A DNA stretch of 64,000 nucleotides from Amoebophrya sp. A120 (lineage: Eukaryota > Sar > Dinophyceae > Syndiniales > Amoebophryaceae). The position numbers and the translations under genes are program-made. The notes under the pieces were generated by a model. That model had not been told where the DNA came from, ran no database searches, and saw only the letters and a list, made by a program, of their open reading frames with translations. Below are positions 12,198-23,700 of this stretch, in pieces (position 1 is the first letter of the stretch; each line of letters opens with the position of its first letter). The DNA is taken from NCBI GenBank assembly GCA_905178155.1, contig CAJINV010000017.1:175639-239638 (forward strand), given 5' to 3'.

Positions 12198-13179
12198 GTG
12201 GAACGATGATGAGACAAAAAAAGTAAGTACTTACTAGTACGGGAGACGCGATTCTGATTTTAAAAGAATGATCTCTCGACCGAAAGGCTGCATCTTATTT
12301 CGCCTGAGCTCTATCGAATTGACGGCTTTTCAGTTCGTCGGACTGTCGGTAGCGCAAAGTGACCGGCATAATGCATCTTCACGGTAGAGTACGGCACACA
12401 ACAACAAAATTATTCCTTCCTTGATTTTCAAAGATTTGAGGCAGAAGCGATTTTTTGGTATTGTAAAGAAGCCGATGAATTGAGAAAATTTATACCACTC
12501 GTGTTTTTTCTTGATTATCTTTATCCCCACTCGTGTTCGCGCTCGTAGGTGCCTCGTGTCGTGCAAGGAAAACAAACACAGTGTTGTGAAAAGAACTCGA
12601 CGCATTCGTACCAAATGGGGAATGATTCATCTGATTTTCGGTCCGATCTATCATAGTGCAAGGCAGATTCATCATCCACAATTAACATTTCATTACCGAG
12701 CTGGTGTGGCCCTTGTTCGGTTCGTTCCTTTTTGTTCCTGAGTAGGAAAACCAGCACGAAGTCGTACACCTTTATTGACAGTAAGTAGTACTTGCGGGGG
12801 CACTGACCCCCGGCTCGCGAGCAAGTAGATCGGGGAAGGTTAAGGTTTTAATAAGTACTCACACACTACATTGAAAATAGTGCACAGTCGTTCAATGGGG
12901 AAGATACTTCAGCGTCGTCATCTTCGTCAGCAAACACAAACATCAGAAAGACTTGACTCGGCCAAGTTGAACCTGCAGTTCCTATTTTTCCCTACCAGTA
13001 CGCCACCCACTAGACTGCTCTGTTTGATCAGATAAGCCCAAGAAGAACATTTTCTTTGCCATACGACGCAGTTTTCTGAAGCACTAGAAGACGAATACAC
13101 AAAGACTTCGTCACAACTTTGTACGCGTTTAGCATAATCACTCAGCAGTACTGGATCTGGATCCGACAAAGATATAAAC
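12198..13179. other. Intergenic region, nothing supported
   Basis: No credible coding frame. A GC-rich palindromic stretch (CGGGGGCACTGACCCCCG) at about 12795-12812 could form a hairpin; its role is unknown. Confidence 0.45.
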
Positions 13180-13986
13180 ATGGCGATCAACCTGGACAAG
13201 GCGTCCCAGCTGTACGCGCAGTCGATGGAGCTGCCCATCCCACTCAACACCGCCGCCACGAACGTGATCGACCACGTCGACCAACTGAAAATCAGCAAGG
13301 TCCAGCAAATCTCCACGAAGCAGCCCAACCCCTCCCTGGTCCACCTGACCAAGGTTCCCTTCGAGAACTGGCAGGCGTGGCGGGAGAAAAACCACGACGA
13401 CCGAGTATTACAATGAAAAATGCCCCCACCCCAGAACTTGGCAAGTTTGTCTTGCAAACCTTTCCACTAGAAACATTCCCCGTCTTGCATATATCAGCAT
13501 CACAAATTTTAAATGCGGAACATCTAAAATTTGTGTTGCGCAAGAGCCCAGCAACAGCCGGGCCTGTCATATGAAAGACGCCTTACTCGCCTATATTCTG
13601 CATCAGAAAGATTCATAGTCCTTTCATGCAAGACAAAAAGTCTTCATTTGGAGACTTTGCATCGCAAATTTTTGAAGCATTCGGGGTGGGGGCATTTTTT
13701 CTTTTGATACCGAAAAATCCGGTTTTTCATCCGGTCCGTGATGGGCCGGTGCGTGCCGATCGAGTGCGAGCCGTGGAAAACCGTCGGGGACCTGAAACAA
13801 CTGATCTTTGAAGCGGAAGACATCCCGAAGCACTTGATCCGACTGCGGACAAAACAGGGGTTGGACCTGGAAAAAGACAACCACGTGCTGGACAAGGACT
13901 GCGGGTTTACCTTCGAGAAGGCAAAGGGGGACCCAAACAACGTCACGCTGCGCTGCATCTGCAGGGAGAGCGTGATGTGGAGGTGA
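13180..13986 (+). CDS. Small protein with a C-terminal ubiquitin-like domain (two exons)
   Basis: Exons 13180-13404 and 13714-13986 give 165 residues. After the join the segment KIRFFIRSVMGRCVPIECEP begins a ubiquitin-like beta-grasp pattern. It continues as WKTVGDLKQLIFEAEDIPKHLIRLRTKQG, then LEKDNHVLDKDCGFTFEKA and a final strand NVTLRCICR. This tracks ubiquitin's strand-strand-helix-strand order, including the T-x-x-x-LK helix start and the IP after the helix. There is no terminal Gly-Gly, so this is a ubiquitin-like domain and not a conjugated modifier. The N-terminal 75 residues are amphipathic with no recognised motif. A role as a ubiquitin-related adaptor is inference. The start ATG at 13180 follows AAAC. 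Confidence 0.7.
13405..13713 (+). mobile_element. Introner-type intron in the ubiquitin-like gene (309 nt)
   Basis: Direct repeat ACCGA at 13400-13404 and 13709-13713. Perfect 17-bp inverted arms AAAAATGCCCCCACCCC at 13416-13432 and its complement at 13683-13699. Length is a multiple of 3; the element contains in-frame stops. Several TTTGT..TGC and GCATCACAAA boxes lie inside. Confidence 0.85.
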
Positions 13987-15246
13987 GCACGGAGGTGTTG
14001 AAGCAGACGAGAGCGACCGAAATAAGTTGTAGCATTTTGAGACTTGATGTTGTTGCAAAAGTTGTGACGTCGACTCGATTTGCAACTTCTAGGACCCGTA
14101 GCACCAGCACAAAGTAGAAGGATTAAAACGCTCTCCTGCCAGCACTCTGAAATTCTCAAAAGCATTCAGCGCCAGTGGTGTCACTTCTCTCTGTGAAAAC
14201 GTCGACCACGATGAATGCGTTCATCTTGAGGTTTTAGACGCTTCAAAAAATGCACCTTTTTTGACACACATCTCCGGGCGATGGTCAACATGATATATAA
14301 CTACGAAAATGCAATGTTATCTAGACATCAAGTAGCCCTTGTTGATCTTTTTGATGCCTACCCAAACTACGTGACCAGTGTCACCAGCATACTGTCGCTA
14401 TAGCTTTTTTCAGCTGCTTTTGAATATCTCTACCACGTCCTGTCTGGATAAAAGCCGAGTGATCGAACATGATCGGCTTCTCGGGGCAGCCAAAAGCGGC
14501 TTCTCGTCGTGGCTTGTTCCTCTCCTGACCAACGGTCGGGCGTTACTAGTACGAGAAAGGTGATCCTAGTAATTCAGCGTGCGTCGTTCTCACGTAATAA
14601 GTACTACAAGTACGAGACAATGCAAGTTCTATGCGTCGGGTGAAGTTTACTCGGCACACCGCTGTACTGGTGGTTGTGGTGGAGCTCAGCCACTATGAAC
14701 GACATAAGTAAAGTAGTTTTCAATTTCGTCTTACTTTTCTGGCAATCGGAAAGGTAATCGTAAATCGCGAAGTTTTGGGTCGTCTTCTATACTCGTTACA
14801 TACAGCACTCGTGGTCGTGTGTGGATCAACGCCGCGGTCCAACGCAGGGCCATGTCGATTCCTTCTCAAACACATTATTTAATGTCGATTCTACTTCGTG
14901 TGGTGCTGTCATTCGTGCTACCCTCGTCAAAACAAATTTGGCGTTCCCTTGGTGCTACCCTCGTCACAACAAATTTGGCGTTCTTGCCGCTGGCATGATA
15001 TATAAAGCCTCGTCCTGGGGGACGGAGAAGGATCATTAGGTTAAGCTCGCTCTAAAAGTTTCGCTTAGATTCGTCGTGAAGATCGATATCATTCCTTCGT
15101 GAAGATTTTTCGTACAGGCTCTAGCTCATTGATTTTGATGAAATTTGACCGGTCTACATCTTGATACAAGTAACCAAGGTTTGTGAACTCGAAAATCAAT
15201 AAAAACGTTTTCATATCAAAGCGTGGAAATTTTTGATTGTCGAAGG
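13987..15246. other. Intergenic region with a short tandem duplication
   Basis: No coding frame is supported. A 32-bp unit starting GTGCTACCCTCGTCA occurs at 14915 and again at 14952, differing at one base. The region ends at the start of the large hydrolase gene. Confidence 0.5.
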
Positions 15247-18200
15247 ATGTCCACCTCGACTGCCGCCGCACCGAGCAACATGTTGTTCTTCGCTCCTCCA
15301 AAGAGGTATTGCACCGGCCGGGAGCTCCAGAACGCGATGGCCATGCTTTTACTCCTGATCACGACGTTCTACTTCACGGTCTTCTACGCGCAGCTTTTTT
15401 ACGACGTGTCTGGCGGTCCCCACGATTGGATGTGGGATTGCCGCTCGTTTCGCCGGGTCGACTACACTACACGACCTGCCTCTAGTACGTCGCAGCACTC
15501 GTCCTCCTCTGCTACCTCTTACAAAGAGGACGACCCTGGCCCACTCGCGCTCGGTGGCGCCTTGAAAAGGTACGTTCCAGTGTACGCCTATCTGCTGTTT
15601 GGCTTTTTCTGGTGCTGGTGGCACTTGCTGCACGCGATTTGTGCGGAGAGTGTGGCGGCGGCGGTAGGGGAGGAAGCGGCGATAACATTGAGGCGTGGCT
15701 TAGATTTAGAAAGTCAAACGAGATCGCAAGTAGAAAAGCGGCAAACGGAAATGAACCAATCTGAAAGAGGAACAGGAAAGAACCTAGTAGGGCAGAATCA
15801 ATCTAGTACAGCTCGTCCTGTCTCCCCGTCGACAACGCCGAGCAGCTTGCTGGCGCCGGAATTACTACAAAGCCGCAATCAAAATGTTCAGCAACAGCAG
15901 CCACTTTTCACGGAGCAACAGAAGATCGAATTTCTCGATGACGAAGAAGATGAGGAATTTTTGTTGCTGCAAGGATCCGAATTTGATGTCAGCAGAGTCG
16001 CTAACGATGTCGGGACGGTGGACACAGTAGAAGGCAAAAAAGCACAACGCCGGGGGTTCCTGCACGAACATCAAGACCAGCAAAAACTCGCGACCGCAGC
16101 CGCGTTCGTACCTTTCTTGGTATACCGAAACTTTTTCTGGGGCGTGAAGTGGGTTTTGGTGCCAACCTTTCTCGTGTTTTTGTACCGGGGCAGTGTAGCT
16201 ACGTGGAAAAATCGAGGCGAGCTGCGGGACTGGTTGGATGTTGACGATGGAGTAGTATTACCAGAACAAGGTAACAATCTTCCTGAAGAAGGTGACCCCA
16301 CCGAAAGCAGTAGTTTTGGCGACAACTTTCGCAGCAGCGAGACGAGAGAACAACCAGCAAAGGACTTTTCTTTATTTTCACAGGCACACGGCGCGCAACT
16401 CACGTCTTCTACTACTGGAGGTGCAGTATCTTCCACCCCCGCAACGGCGAGCTACACAGCGAATTCCGGTTTAGACCGCGCCAGCCGGAGAACGCGAACT
16501 ACCTCCCGCGCAGGACTATCAAACGAGGAAGACAGCACTGACAGCAGCTTTTATGACCAGGCGCAGCGTATAGCATCTTCTTCATCTTCTTCTTCTTCAT
16601 CCAGAACCCGCGACAACAAACTCCTGAGTCAGCACGCAGACCCCCTGCGAGCAAGTACAACCGCAGCTTCGGAAAGTGACGAAGCAGAAGATGGAACAAC
16701 CATGACACCAACTCCAACAAGGCAAGCTTCGTCGCAAATGAACCGTAGACTGCGCTCCTTTCTTGCCCAACAAGCGGAAAAGCTGAGATCCGCGGCCGCA
16801 ATGCGGCTTGTATACGGGGAAGGGTATGTCCCCTCAAGGTATTTCTTTTACCCCTTCGGGCTGCTCGCACACGAAGAGGAATTCCTGGTCACCGTCTTGT
16901 TCTGGCGCGTGCTGCTCGGCCGGGTGGTCCTGCACGTTTTCTTGCCGATACTGGTTTTCCTGTGCAGTGTTTTGCTGTACGAAAGAAGACTCAACAACTT
17001 GGACAACATTTGGAAAACGTACGGGACGAACATGAACAAGAGCAACTGGAACTTTTTTGCAGCTCGTGGCGGAGGAGATGCTGCAACTACGACATCTATC
17101 GCTGGTTATGACGAAGGTAATATTCGAACCAGTCTGGTGCTGGCGGAGACAAGCAGCTACGGGTCCGCGAAGAGTTGTGCAAAAGTGGGCGTGGGAATTA
17201 AAATTATGGGTGGTAATAATGATAATTCAAATAGCGCAACAAGATCCCCACCCGTATCGACGAGACAAAAGAGTCTAGAGCTTGACTCGCCGGATGACAT
17301 TGGAAACAAAAACGCCCAGCACGAGCACCAGCAGCTCGAGGAAGGTGATGCTCTCAACGGCGCAACCGCGATGGCGGAAAATAAGCGAAATAGAGGACTG
17401 TGCTGGAAGTCGTGTGGCAGCACCAGCAGCTTGAAGTTGTTCCTCTTTTCATTTCCAATGAACCTGATAGCGGCCTTAGCAAAGCTCTTTCAACTTTTCT
17501 ATCGGTTTCTGGGCCGAAGGTTCTTCCGGCTGTTCGTTTCAAATTCGAAACGACAAGTCAACTATCTGGAAGGAGGACGGCATGAACATGAAGCGATGTT
17601 TCGGGTGGATAACAACATTGCTGGATGTGGATCATCGTCAAGTGGGAGAACTTCCACGTCACTGGGCGTGCAAGAAGAACAGCGACCGACCGCGTCGATA
17701 AACTACCACCGAAGAGATAAGGTGACGCGCTTTCTTCTGAACCAAATCGCAACCAATTCCACCATTCTGCGGCGGGGAACGGAGGAAAATTTGAAGGTAC
17801 AGCTATTGTACGAGCAGGGATATAAACTGGATGAAGAGGCTGAAGAGGTGGACTTGGGACCATCAACAAGTGCTGCAGCAAACAGCAACACGACAAATGT
17901 TAACAACGACGTCAACTCGCGGATTCTGCAGCAAGGTCCTACTGCTACTGGCACAGCTTCCCTCGCAAGCACGGCTTCTGCAGGAGCTCTAGTACAGCCA
18001 TCTGATACAACTTCAAGTAGTAGGGCGGTTCAACTTCAAGCGAGTCTTCCTGTAGTTTCCTCCACCGCTTCTTACCAGATCAGGCAAAAGAAAATCTCCT
18101 CAACCGTTGGAACATTCCGCAAGACGACAACGAAATTCGCGGTATTCTGCATTCTGCCGATCTACTTCGTCTTTTCCCTGGTGCTGTTCCTCTTCTGCAG

Positions 18201-19824
18201 GTTCATGCTGTTTCCGATGACGATGCAGTCACCGAGCATCGATCCGCTTTACAATGCGTTGGTGCTGGTCGGGGAAAGGAAAGCTCCAACAGATGCCGAC
18301 TTGTTGGAACAAGAAGACATTGAGCAGGAACTGGCTGGTACTAGTGGCGCAGCATCGACGTTCGACTTCCTTCCGTCACAACAGGAGCCAACATCTTCCG
18401 GGACAACATCTCGGGGCGACAACAAAAATCCCGCAGCACAAAGAAATCGCTTGCTGCAGAAAGCCGCTTACTCGCTGCTCGCGGCGGAGTTTGGGTTCCC
18501 GCCTGGCGATGTGGCTTACAACTGCGGCACCTTAGTGAAAGAAGTTTTGGAGCAGCAAATCGAGCAAGAAGCATTGACAGCCTCTCATGACGTCGATCAT
18601 GACAACACAGCTGCTAATGAACTACTAGCGGCCGCTACTAGAAACAAAGTCGTCGACCCGGCCTTTGCTCCGGGAAGCGTGTTGAGGTGCGAATTTTCGT
18701 CCACGTCTGTTTCTGGCGGGAATTTTTATCGTGAACCAGTGGAGGCAGAGGAGGACCCCATCATTTACATCTACACGCACGGAAACGGGGGAAGTGCTGC
18801 TACCAGTCACATGATCCTGCAGGAAATCTACGCCAGAGTGTTTTTGGCACCAGGGAAGAACACAAACAAACACCCCCGCCGCCGACCCCGGCGCCTGATC
18901 GCCTACCTCCCGACCTACCCGGGGTATCCGGGCACCATGGAACAAATCCAGCACGTTTCGTACGGGGGCAGGGCTGTACTTTTTTTGAAGAAATTGCTCC
19001 ACCACGTCATGCGGAGGTTTCGCCGAAACAGAAACGCGAAAATCGTCCTGCACGGCATGTCCATCGGAACTATCGCCATCACCGCTGCATTCGATCAGTA
19101 CTTGGAAGAGGCGGTTGATAACATTACCGCAACGAGGACAGGCAGAAGTTTGTTCTCGACGCTTCCCTTTCTACCAACCCTTGCTTCCGCCGTGGGACTT
19201 GCCGGAAATAAGGCAACGAGCGGAGAACAAGCAAGTGACGGAACAAAGTCGAACCAGGATAAAAATTTTGCAAGAGTCACGCACTTCCTGCTAGAAGCCC
19301 CACTAACCTCTGTCTACGACATGGCAATTCGGTTCGTGCGAGACCGGATCCAGTGGAAAGTAATCGAATACTTCAATTGGCAATTCTGGAACTCGTGGCA
19401 GACGCAGGCGGAAAGCTCGGTGGCGCATCTGCGCAACATCATGGCCGCGGGGGTGGTATCATCTTCTACCTCACAGAGTAGGACAACAAGTCACGCCGAA
19501 GATCACCCGGATCAAGAGCACGCTCTCGCTCTTGAAGGAACAAGGGGAACAGCAACAGCAGTGAAGGACTTGCATGTGAGGATCATCATGAAGGAGGTCG
19601 ACGGTGTTGTCTATCCGGACATGGCGACACAACTTGCCGGTATCGTGGATGAATACGAAACGAACCAGAAGAACGCCGATAAAGGCACAGTGCGTTCGCC
19701 AGGTGATGATGAAAGTACTTCGTTAATCATCCAGACCGACGCACGGCACAACGATCTCATCTTTGAAGCGAGCCCGCACTCCGAGGCTTTTTCGCGATGG
19801 AAGAATTTTTTGCTGGAGGACTGA
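15247..19824 (+). CDS. Very large multi-pass membrane protein with C-terminal alpha/beta-hydrolase domain
   Basis: A single uninterrupted frame gives 1525 residues from the ATG at 15247 (a GTG eight codons upstream is in frame but unlikely as a start). Hydrophobic segments cluster near residues 30-50 and 110-135, near 290-315, 530-590, 730-760 and 960-990, separated by Ser/Thr/Gln-rich low complexity. The last about 360 residues are an alpha/beta-hydrolase. It has an oxyanion-type His1178-Gly-Asn-Gly-Gly, a nucleophile elbow Gly-Met-Ser1272-Ile-Gly, a candidate acid in VDGVVYPDMA (Asp1452) and a candidate His1501 in RHNDL. Motif order and the membrane context resemble ABHD12/ABHD13 (BEM46-like) lipases, but insertions make it far longer. 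A serine-hydrolase role on lipid or acyl substrates at a membrane is inference. It has no intron, unlike most neighbours. Confidence 0.75.
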   Translation: MSTSTAAAPSNMLFFAPPKRYCTGRELQNAMAMLLLLITTFYFTVFYAQLFYDVSGGPHDWMWDCRSFRRVDYTTRPASSTSQHSSSSATSYKEDDPGPLALGGALKRYVPVYAYLLFGFFWCWWHLLHAICAESVAAAVGEEAAITLRRGLDLESQTRSQVEKRQTEMNQSERGTGKNLVGQNQSSTARPVSPSTTPSSLLAPELLQSRNQNVQQQQPLFTEQQKIEFLDDEEDEEFLLLQGSEFDVSRVANDVGTVDTVEGKKAQRRGFLHEHQDQQKLATAAAFVPFLVYRNFFWGVKWVLVPTFLVFLYRGSVATWKNRGELRDWLDVDDGVVLPEQGNNLPEEGDPTESSSFGDNFRSSETREQPAKDFSLFSQAHGAQLTSSTTGGAVSSTPATASYTANSGLDRASRRTRTTSRAGLSNEEDSTDSSFYDQAQRIASSSSSSSSSRTRDNKLLSQHADPLRASTTAASESDEAEDGTTMTPTPTRQASSQMNRRLRSFLAQQAEKLRSAAAMRLVYGEGYVPSRYFFYPFGLLAHEEEFLVTVLFWRVLLGRVVLHVFLPILVFLCSVLLYERRLNNLDNIWKTYGTNMNKSNWNFFAARGGGDAATTTSIAGYDEGNIRTSLVLAETSSYGSAKSCAKVGVGIKIMGGNNDNSNSATRSPPVSTRQKSLELDSPDDIGNKNAQHEHQQLEEGDALNGATAMAENKRNRGLCWKSCGSTSSLKLFLFSFPMNLIAALAKLFQLFYRFLGRRFFRLFVSNSKRQVNYLEGGRHEHEAMFRVDNNIAGCGSSSSGRTSTSLGVQEEQRPTASINYHRRDKVTRFLLNQIATNSTILRRGTEENLKVQLLYEQGYKLDEEAEEVDLGPSTSAAANSNTTNVNNDVNSRILQQGPTATGTASLASTASAGALVQPSDTTSSSRAVQLQASLPVVSSTASYQIRQKKISSTVGTFRKTTTKFAVFCILPIYFVFSLVLFLFCRFMLFPMTMQSPSIDPLYNALVLVGERKAPTDADLLEQEDIEQELAGTSGAASTFDFLPSQQEPTSSGTTSRGDNKNPAAQRNRLLQKAAYSLLAAEFGFPPGDVAYNCGTLVKEVLEQQIEQEALTASHDVDHDNTAANELLAAATRNKVVDPAFAPGSVLRCEFSSTSVSGGNFYREPVEAEEDPIIYIYTHGNGGSAATSHMILQEIYARVFLAPGKNTNKHPRRRPRRLIAYLPTYPGYPGTMEQIQHVSYGGRAVLFLKKLLHHVMRRFRRNRNAKIVLHGMSIGTIAITAAFDQYLEEAVDNITATRTGRSLFSTLPFLPTLASAVGLAGNKATSGEQASDGTKSNQDKNFARVTHFLLEAPLTSVYDMAIRFVRDRIQWKVIEYFNWQFWNSWQTQAESSVAHLRNIMAAGVVSSSTSQSRTTSHAEDHPDQEHALALEGTRGTATAVKDLHVRIIMKEVDGVVYPDMATQLAGIVDEYETNQKNADKGTVRSPGDDESTSLIIQTDARHNDLIFEASPHSEAFSRWKNFLLED

Positions 19825-20758
19825 AAATTACCAGATTATGGCGGTGATACAAGTTTTAGTTTTGAATTTAAACCTGGTTTATTTCCACCAATAAAGACGA
19901 GCAAAATTTGAAAATGTAAGATGGAGGCTGTGTAAAAATCTCTTGTAGCTGTAGTTCTTTGTTGAGCGAATCTATCATAATCATGTTTACCCCTTGTATG
20001 TTGTCGTATTTTTACGAATGTTATTCGCTAGCTGCAGCCGCAGATTGTAATTTTCTTATGAAATTGGTATGGCTATGGATCGATATGCTTTCAACACCCA
20101 CACTCACTTTCTCCTGCAGTGGCTTGACACCCTCAGCAATTTCATGCAAATGCAAATCTCAATTTCGAATTGGATCATGTTATGCCATAGTAATATTCTC
20201 AGTTTCCGCTGGGCGTGGATCTATTGATGATTTTCGTCTGAAATCGTCCTTAATGTTGGCTGTGTTAAGTTAGAATGGAGCCTTGCATGTCCTGTGCTTG
20301 ATCGTTTTCCTTTTTCGCAAAGCCAACATTTTTCTTTTTGTTGTCGTAATCGTCCGGATGATGGATGAACAAATATCATCCTGAATCTCGTCCCCATTAA
20401 GAGTATGGAATTATCATCGTGCAGGGTAGTCCTCGTCCTCGTTTCCCTCTTCGTCCGTGTGGCCAAGGACTGCAACTTATCGTGGTGGGCTTTCAGGTAT
20501 TACCTATGACCGTTGTCAATCTGGGGATGTATCACGTACGCAAGGCCGTGCTGTCGTTTTCCGCTTCGATGCAACATGGACATACGAGGAAAAAACAGTC
20601 TCTTTCTGCACAGGTAGTCGTCCCCGATAATGTTTTGATTTTGCTAGGACCCTGTAACAATTTCCGTCTAACTGCTTCTACCCACTATTTCTATTAATTC
20701 AGCCCACCATACCATCGCTTTTTGCAAGCTTGAGCTACCAAGAAAACCAACATCAACA
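19825..20758. other. Intergenic region, nothing supported
   Basis: Short AT-rich spacer between the hydrolase gene and BH1. No repeat or RNA gene seen. Confidence 0.5.
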
Positions 20759-23700
20759 ATGGCGTTCTCTTTATCGTCCCGCTTTGCCCCTAGAAGGGCA
20801 GACGCTCTGTTCTTTGCATTACTCCTCTCAATCACCAGTTCCATCCCAGAAGTTTCAGTATTTTTCCTGAACATTGGTCTCCCGCCGCTGTTCGCCGCCG
20901 CTGACACCCTTGCCGATTGCATCATCAAGATCCGCGACAACGGCACCGCCTGCGACCTCGACCCCGGGGTGCACACCTTAGGGAATGAGACCATCGACTT
21001 CCTTCAACTGCCCTACAACGACTTGTACCTGAAGGGCGCCGCCGACCGCACGACTGTGATCGACGGCAGTGAGGACATCACGAGTCTGCTCACCTGGGAG
21101 GAGTGCAGCACGTTAACCAGCGGCAACTACAAGCAGATTTGCGAGCAGACCCTGCAAAACGAGCCGAACGTCAACAGCAATACGAAAATCTACTCCGCGC
21201 TCCTTCCGAAGTACAAGCCAGTGTACCAGCTGTGGGCGCAGACAGAGACCGGGTTGCGGGAAAAGATTTCGCGAAAATGCTGGTACCCGCACGGTGGCCG
21301 GACAAGATTTCGTACGAAGACTTCACGTCGAACAACCACGACCGGTTGCTGGAAATCAACCCAGATTTGAACAACCACTAGGGTGAGGTCCCGGACTGGA
21401 TTTCCCTCTTCGACACGGAGCAGACGTGGGCCAAGATTGTCAACGGGTACCACGGCACAGTGCTCGAGGACGCTTCCACCTTGGCCAATTCCTGGGTCCG
21501 GGCGACGCACGGCTACGATCCGCCCAACACGGGCCACGGCTGGGTACAGGACGACCAAAACCAGCTGGCCACCGTAGCGAATCCGAAACGGACGTACGAG
21601 GTGGACGGCGACGTGGGGGGGCTGATCGGTGCGAACAAGGGAAGCTACACGGTACCGACCCCGAAAAATCTGAACTCCGCCTTTCCAAACAATCCGAGTT
21701 CAAGCAATTCTCTGAACGTGACCGGGTCGACGATTTCCATCAACTGGGGCAAGCAGATGACGGAGCAGGGCTACGTGTACGAGATCAACGGCACAAACTC
21801 TGACTTCCTCTATTTCAACCGCATCCGGTGCCACCAGCACGGCGGGGGCAATGACGCGCCCCCGTTTCAGCGGAGTGTCGCGTATTTGTCCTGCTCGGCC
21901 ACGCCGTTTCTCTCGAAGGGCAACAACAGCGACGAGGAGCGGGGGCGGGCGAGCTACTACTTGTCGAACAAACTGGAGTTTCTGAACAAGGAAAAAGAGT
22001 GGTTTTTCCACTTCTTCACCGCCGAGGACGCAGCTTCTTCTCCCGGGGGCGAAAACACCGACGAGCTTTACTCCGGCCGACTGTTTGTCCGCATGCCCTC
22101 GCACCCGCAGAACTACAAGTTTTTCTCCCGGCAGGTGGACGTGGGGCTGAACTTCGACTGCAGCGGCAACAAAATGCAGCGGTTCGAACTGTCCGGCATC
22201 ACGTTTTTCGCGAACAGCATCACGGGGCACAAGTGCCACTATTGGAAGGTTCTGAACAACGACTTTTTGTACTCCTCCACCTCTCGAAAGGCTTTGAAGC
22301 ACGAGTGGCCGAACAATGTCGATCTGAACTTTCCAGATCTCGACCACCCGTTCAGCAACCGGTTCTACCTGTCGAATTTCGCCCAGATCACCGGCAACAG
22401 CTTCAAGTTCGCGGAGGGGAAGGCCTTGGAGTGGCAGGGGAACGAGGTGGTGTGGGAGCAGAATTTGTTCGCTTTCAACGGCTGGCAGAGTTTGGACTCG
22501 GCGTCGACCATCCGTATCAAGGGCTCCAGTTCGGACGAAGACGCGATCCCGCCCGCGAAACTGGCGCTCAACATATCAAATGCAAATATGTCTGGGGCTG
22601 GCGCTGGAATGATGCAGATTTTTGTCATGCTGTTTTTCCATGACCCTGAAGGTCTGGCAAGCAAGGTTGAGCATTACAGGTTTTGAGAAGCTGCGTCGAT
22701 GCCTAATCCGCACGACGAGTCACCTGTTTTTTCGGTGACAAAAATGGGCAAGTCTTGCTGTCTATGCATGAGAGATTTTTGTGTGTTTGAGATGCGCATC
22801 ACAAGTTCCGTCTTTCCAGATGACCCAGATGACATTATATTTGCAATTCATACAACACGTTCAAGTACAACGGGCAGGTGAACGCGATGATCGCGACCAA
22901 GGCCGGCTCGGTCCTCGAGAAGAACCTGATCCAGTTCCAAAATTTCGGGAACGCGCAGGCGGGGGGCGTCGTCACCTCCGGGCCGGCGGGCACGGCCAAG
23001 AGCCGCATGGAGTACAACTGGATCGTCGATTCCGGGGCGTTTGCCGACGCGTTCCGGTTCGACGCCTGGGCCAGTCACACCTTCGACACGGTAACCAAAA
23101 ACGGCACGCTGCGGTACAATCTCGCCTGGAACGATATGACGCCGAATGTAATGGTGCCAGGAGGAACAACAGGATCAGCTTCTGGTGCAGCTTCTTCCAG
23201 CACAACTATCGTCGCCGCCACGACCAGTGTGCCCTTCATTCCCAAAGTTGCCCTCCAGGGCGACGACCACACGGTCGAATTCAATTCCCTGCTCCCAACG
23301 GGGCAGATGGACGTGCAGCGGGACCTGGGGGTAAATTTGTGCGGGATGAACATGAACAGTAGCATCCGAAACAACCTGCTGAGCTACTTCAACCCGTACG
23401 GGGAAAATTGCATCAGCGACGTGCCGGGGACGACCGGGTTCGGGACGGAGGTGATTTCCGGCTTACCGGCGAACACCGTGGAAAATAAACCGCTCCAGCC
23501 GTTCTACTACACGGATCTGAACCCCTGCAGTGAATACCTCCGCGACTGTGAGAAGTACGACTTCCGGCCGATAGCGGTTGCAACTACAAGTGCAGCAGCT
23601 TCTGCAACTTGAACTTCTGTCCAGTACGGAATGTACGCGGAAAACTCCTACAACACGTCGTCGTCCCCGTTCGCCAGCTACTTCATTCCCGGACAGCGGC

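Noticed and set aside
21255-21270. Programmed -1 ribosomal frameshift in BH1
   Set aside because: The heptamer GGGAAAA is not in the zero frame required for a slippery site, and BH2 has no equivalent.
21331-21381. 39-nt intron between AACAACCAC repeats in BH1
   Set aside because: Removing it keeps the TAG in frame and there are no TIRs, so it does not rescue the reading frame.
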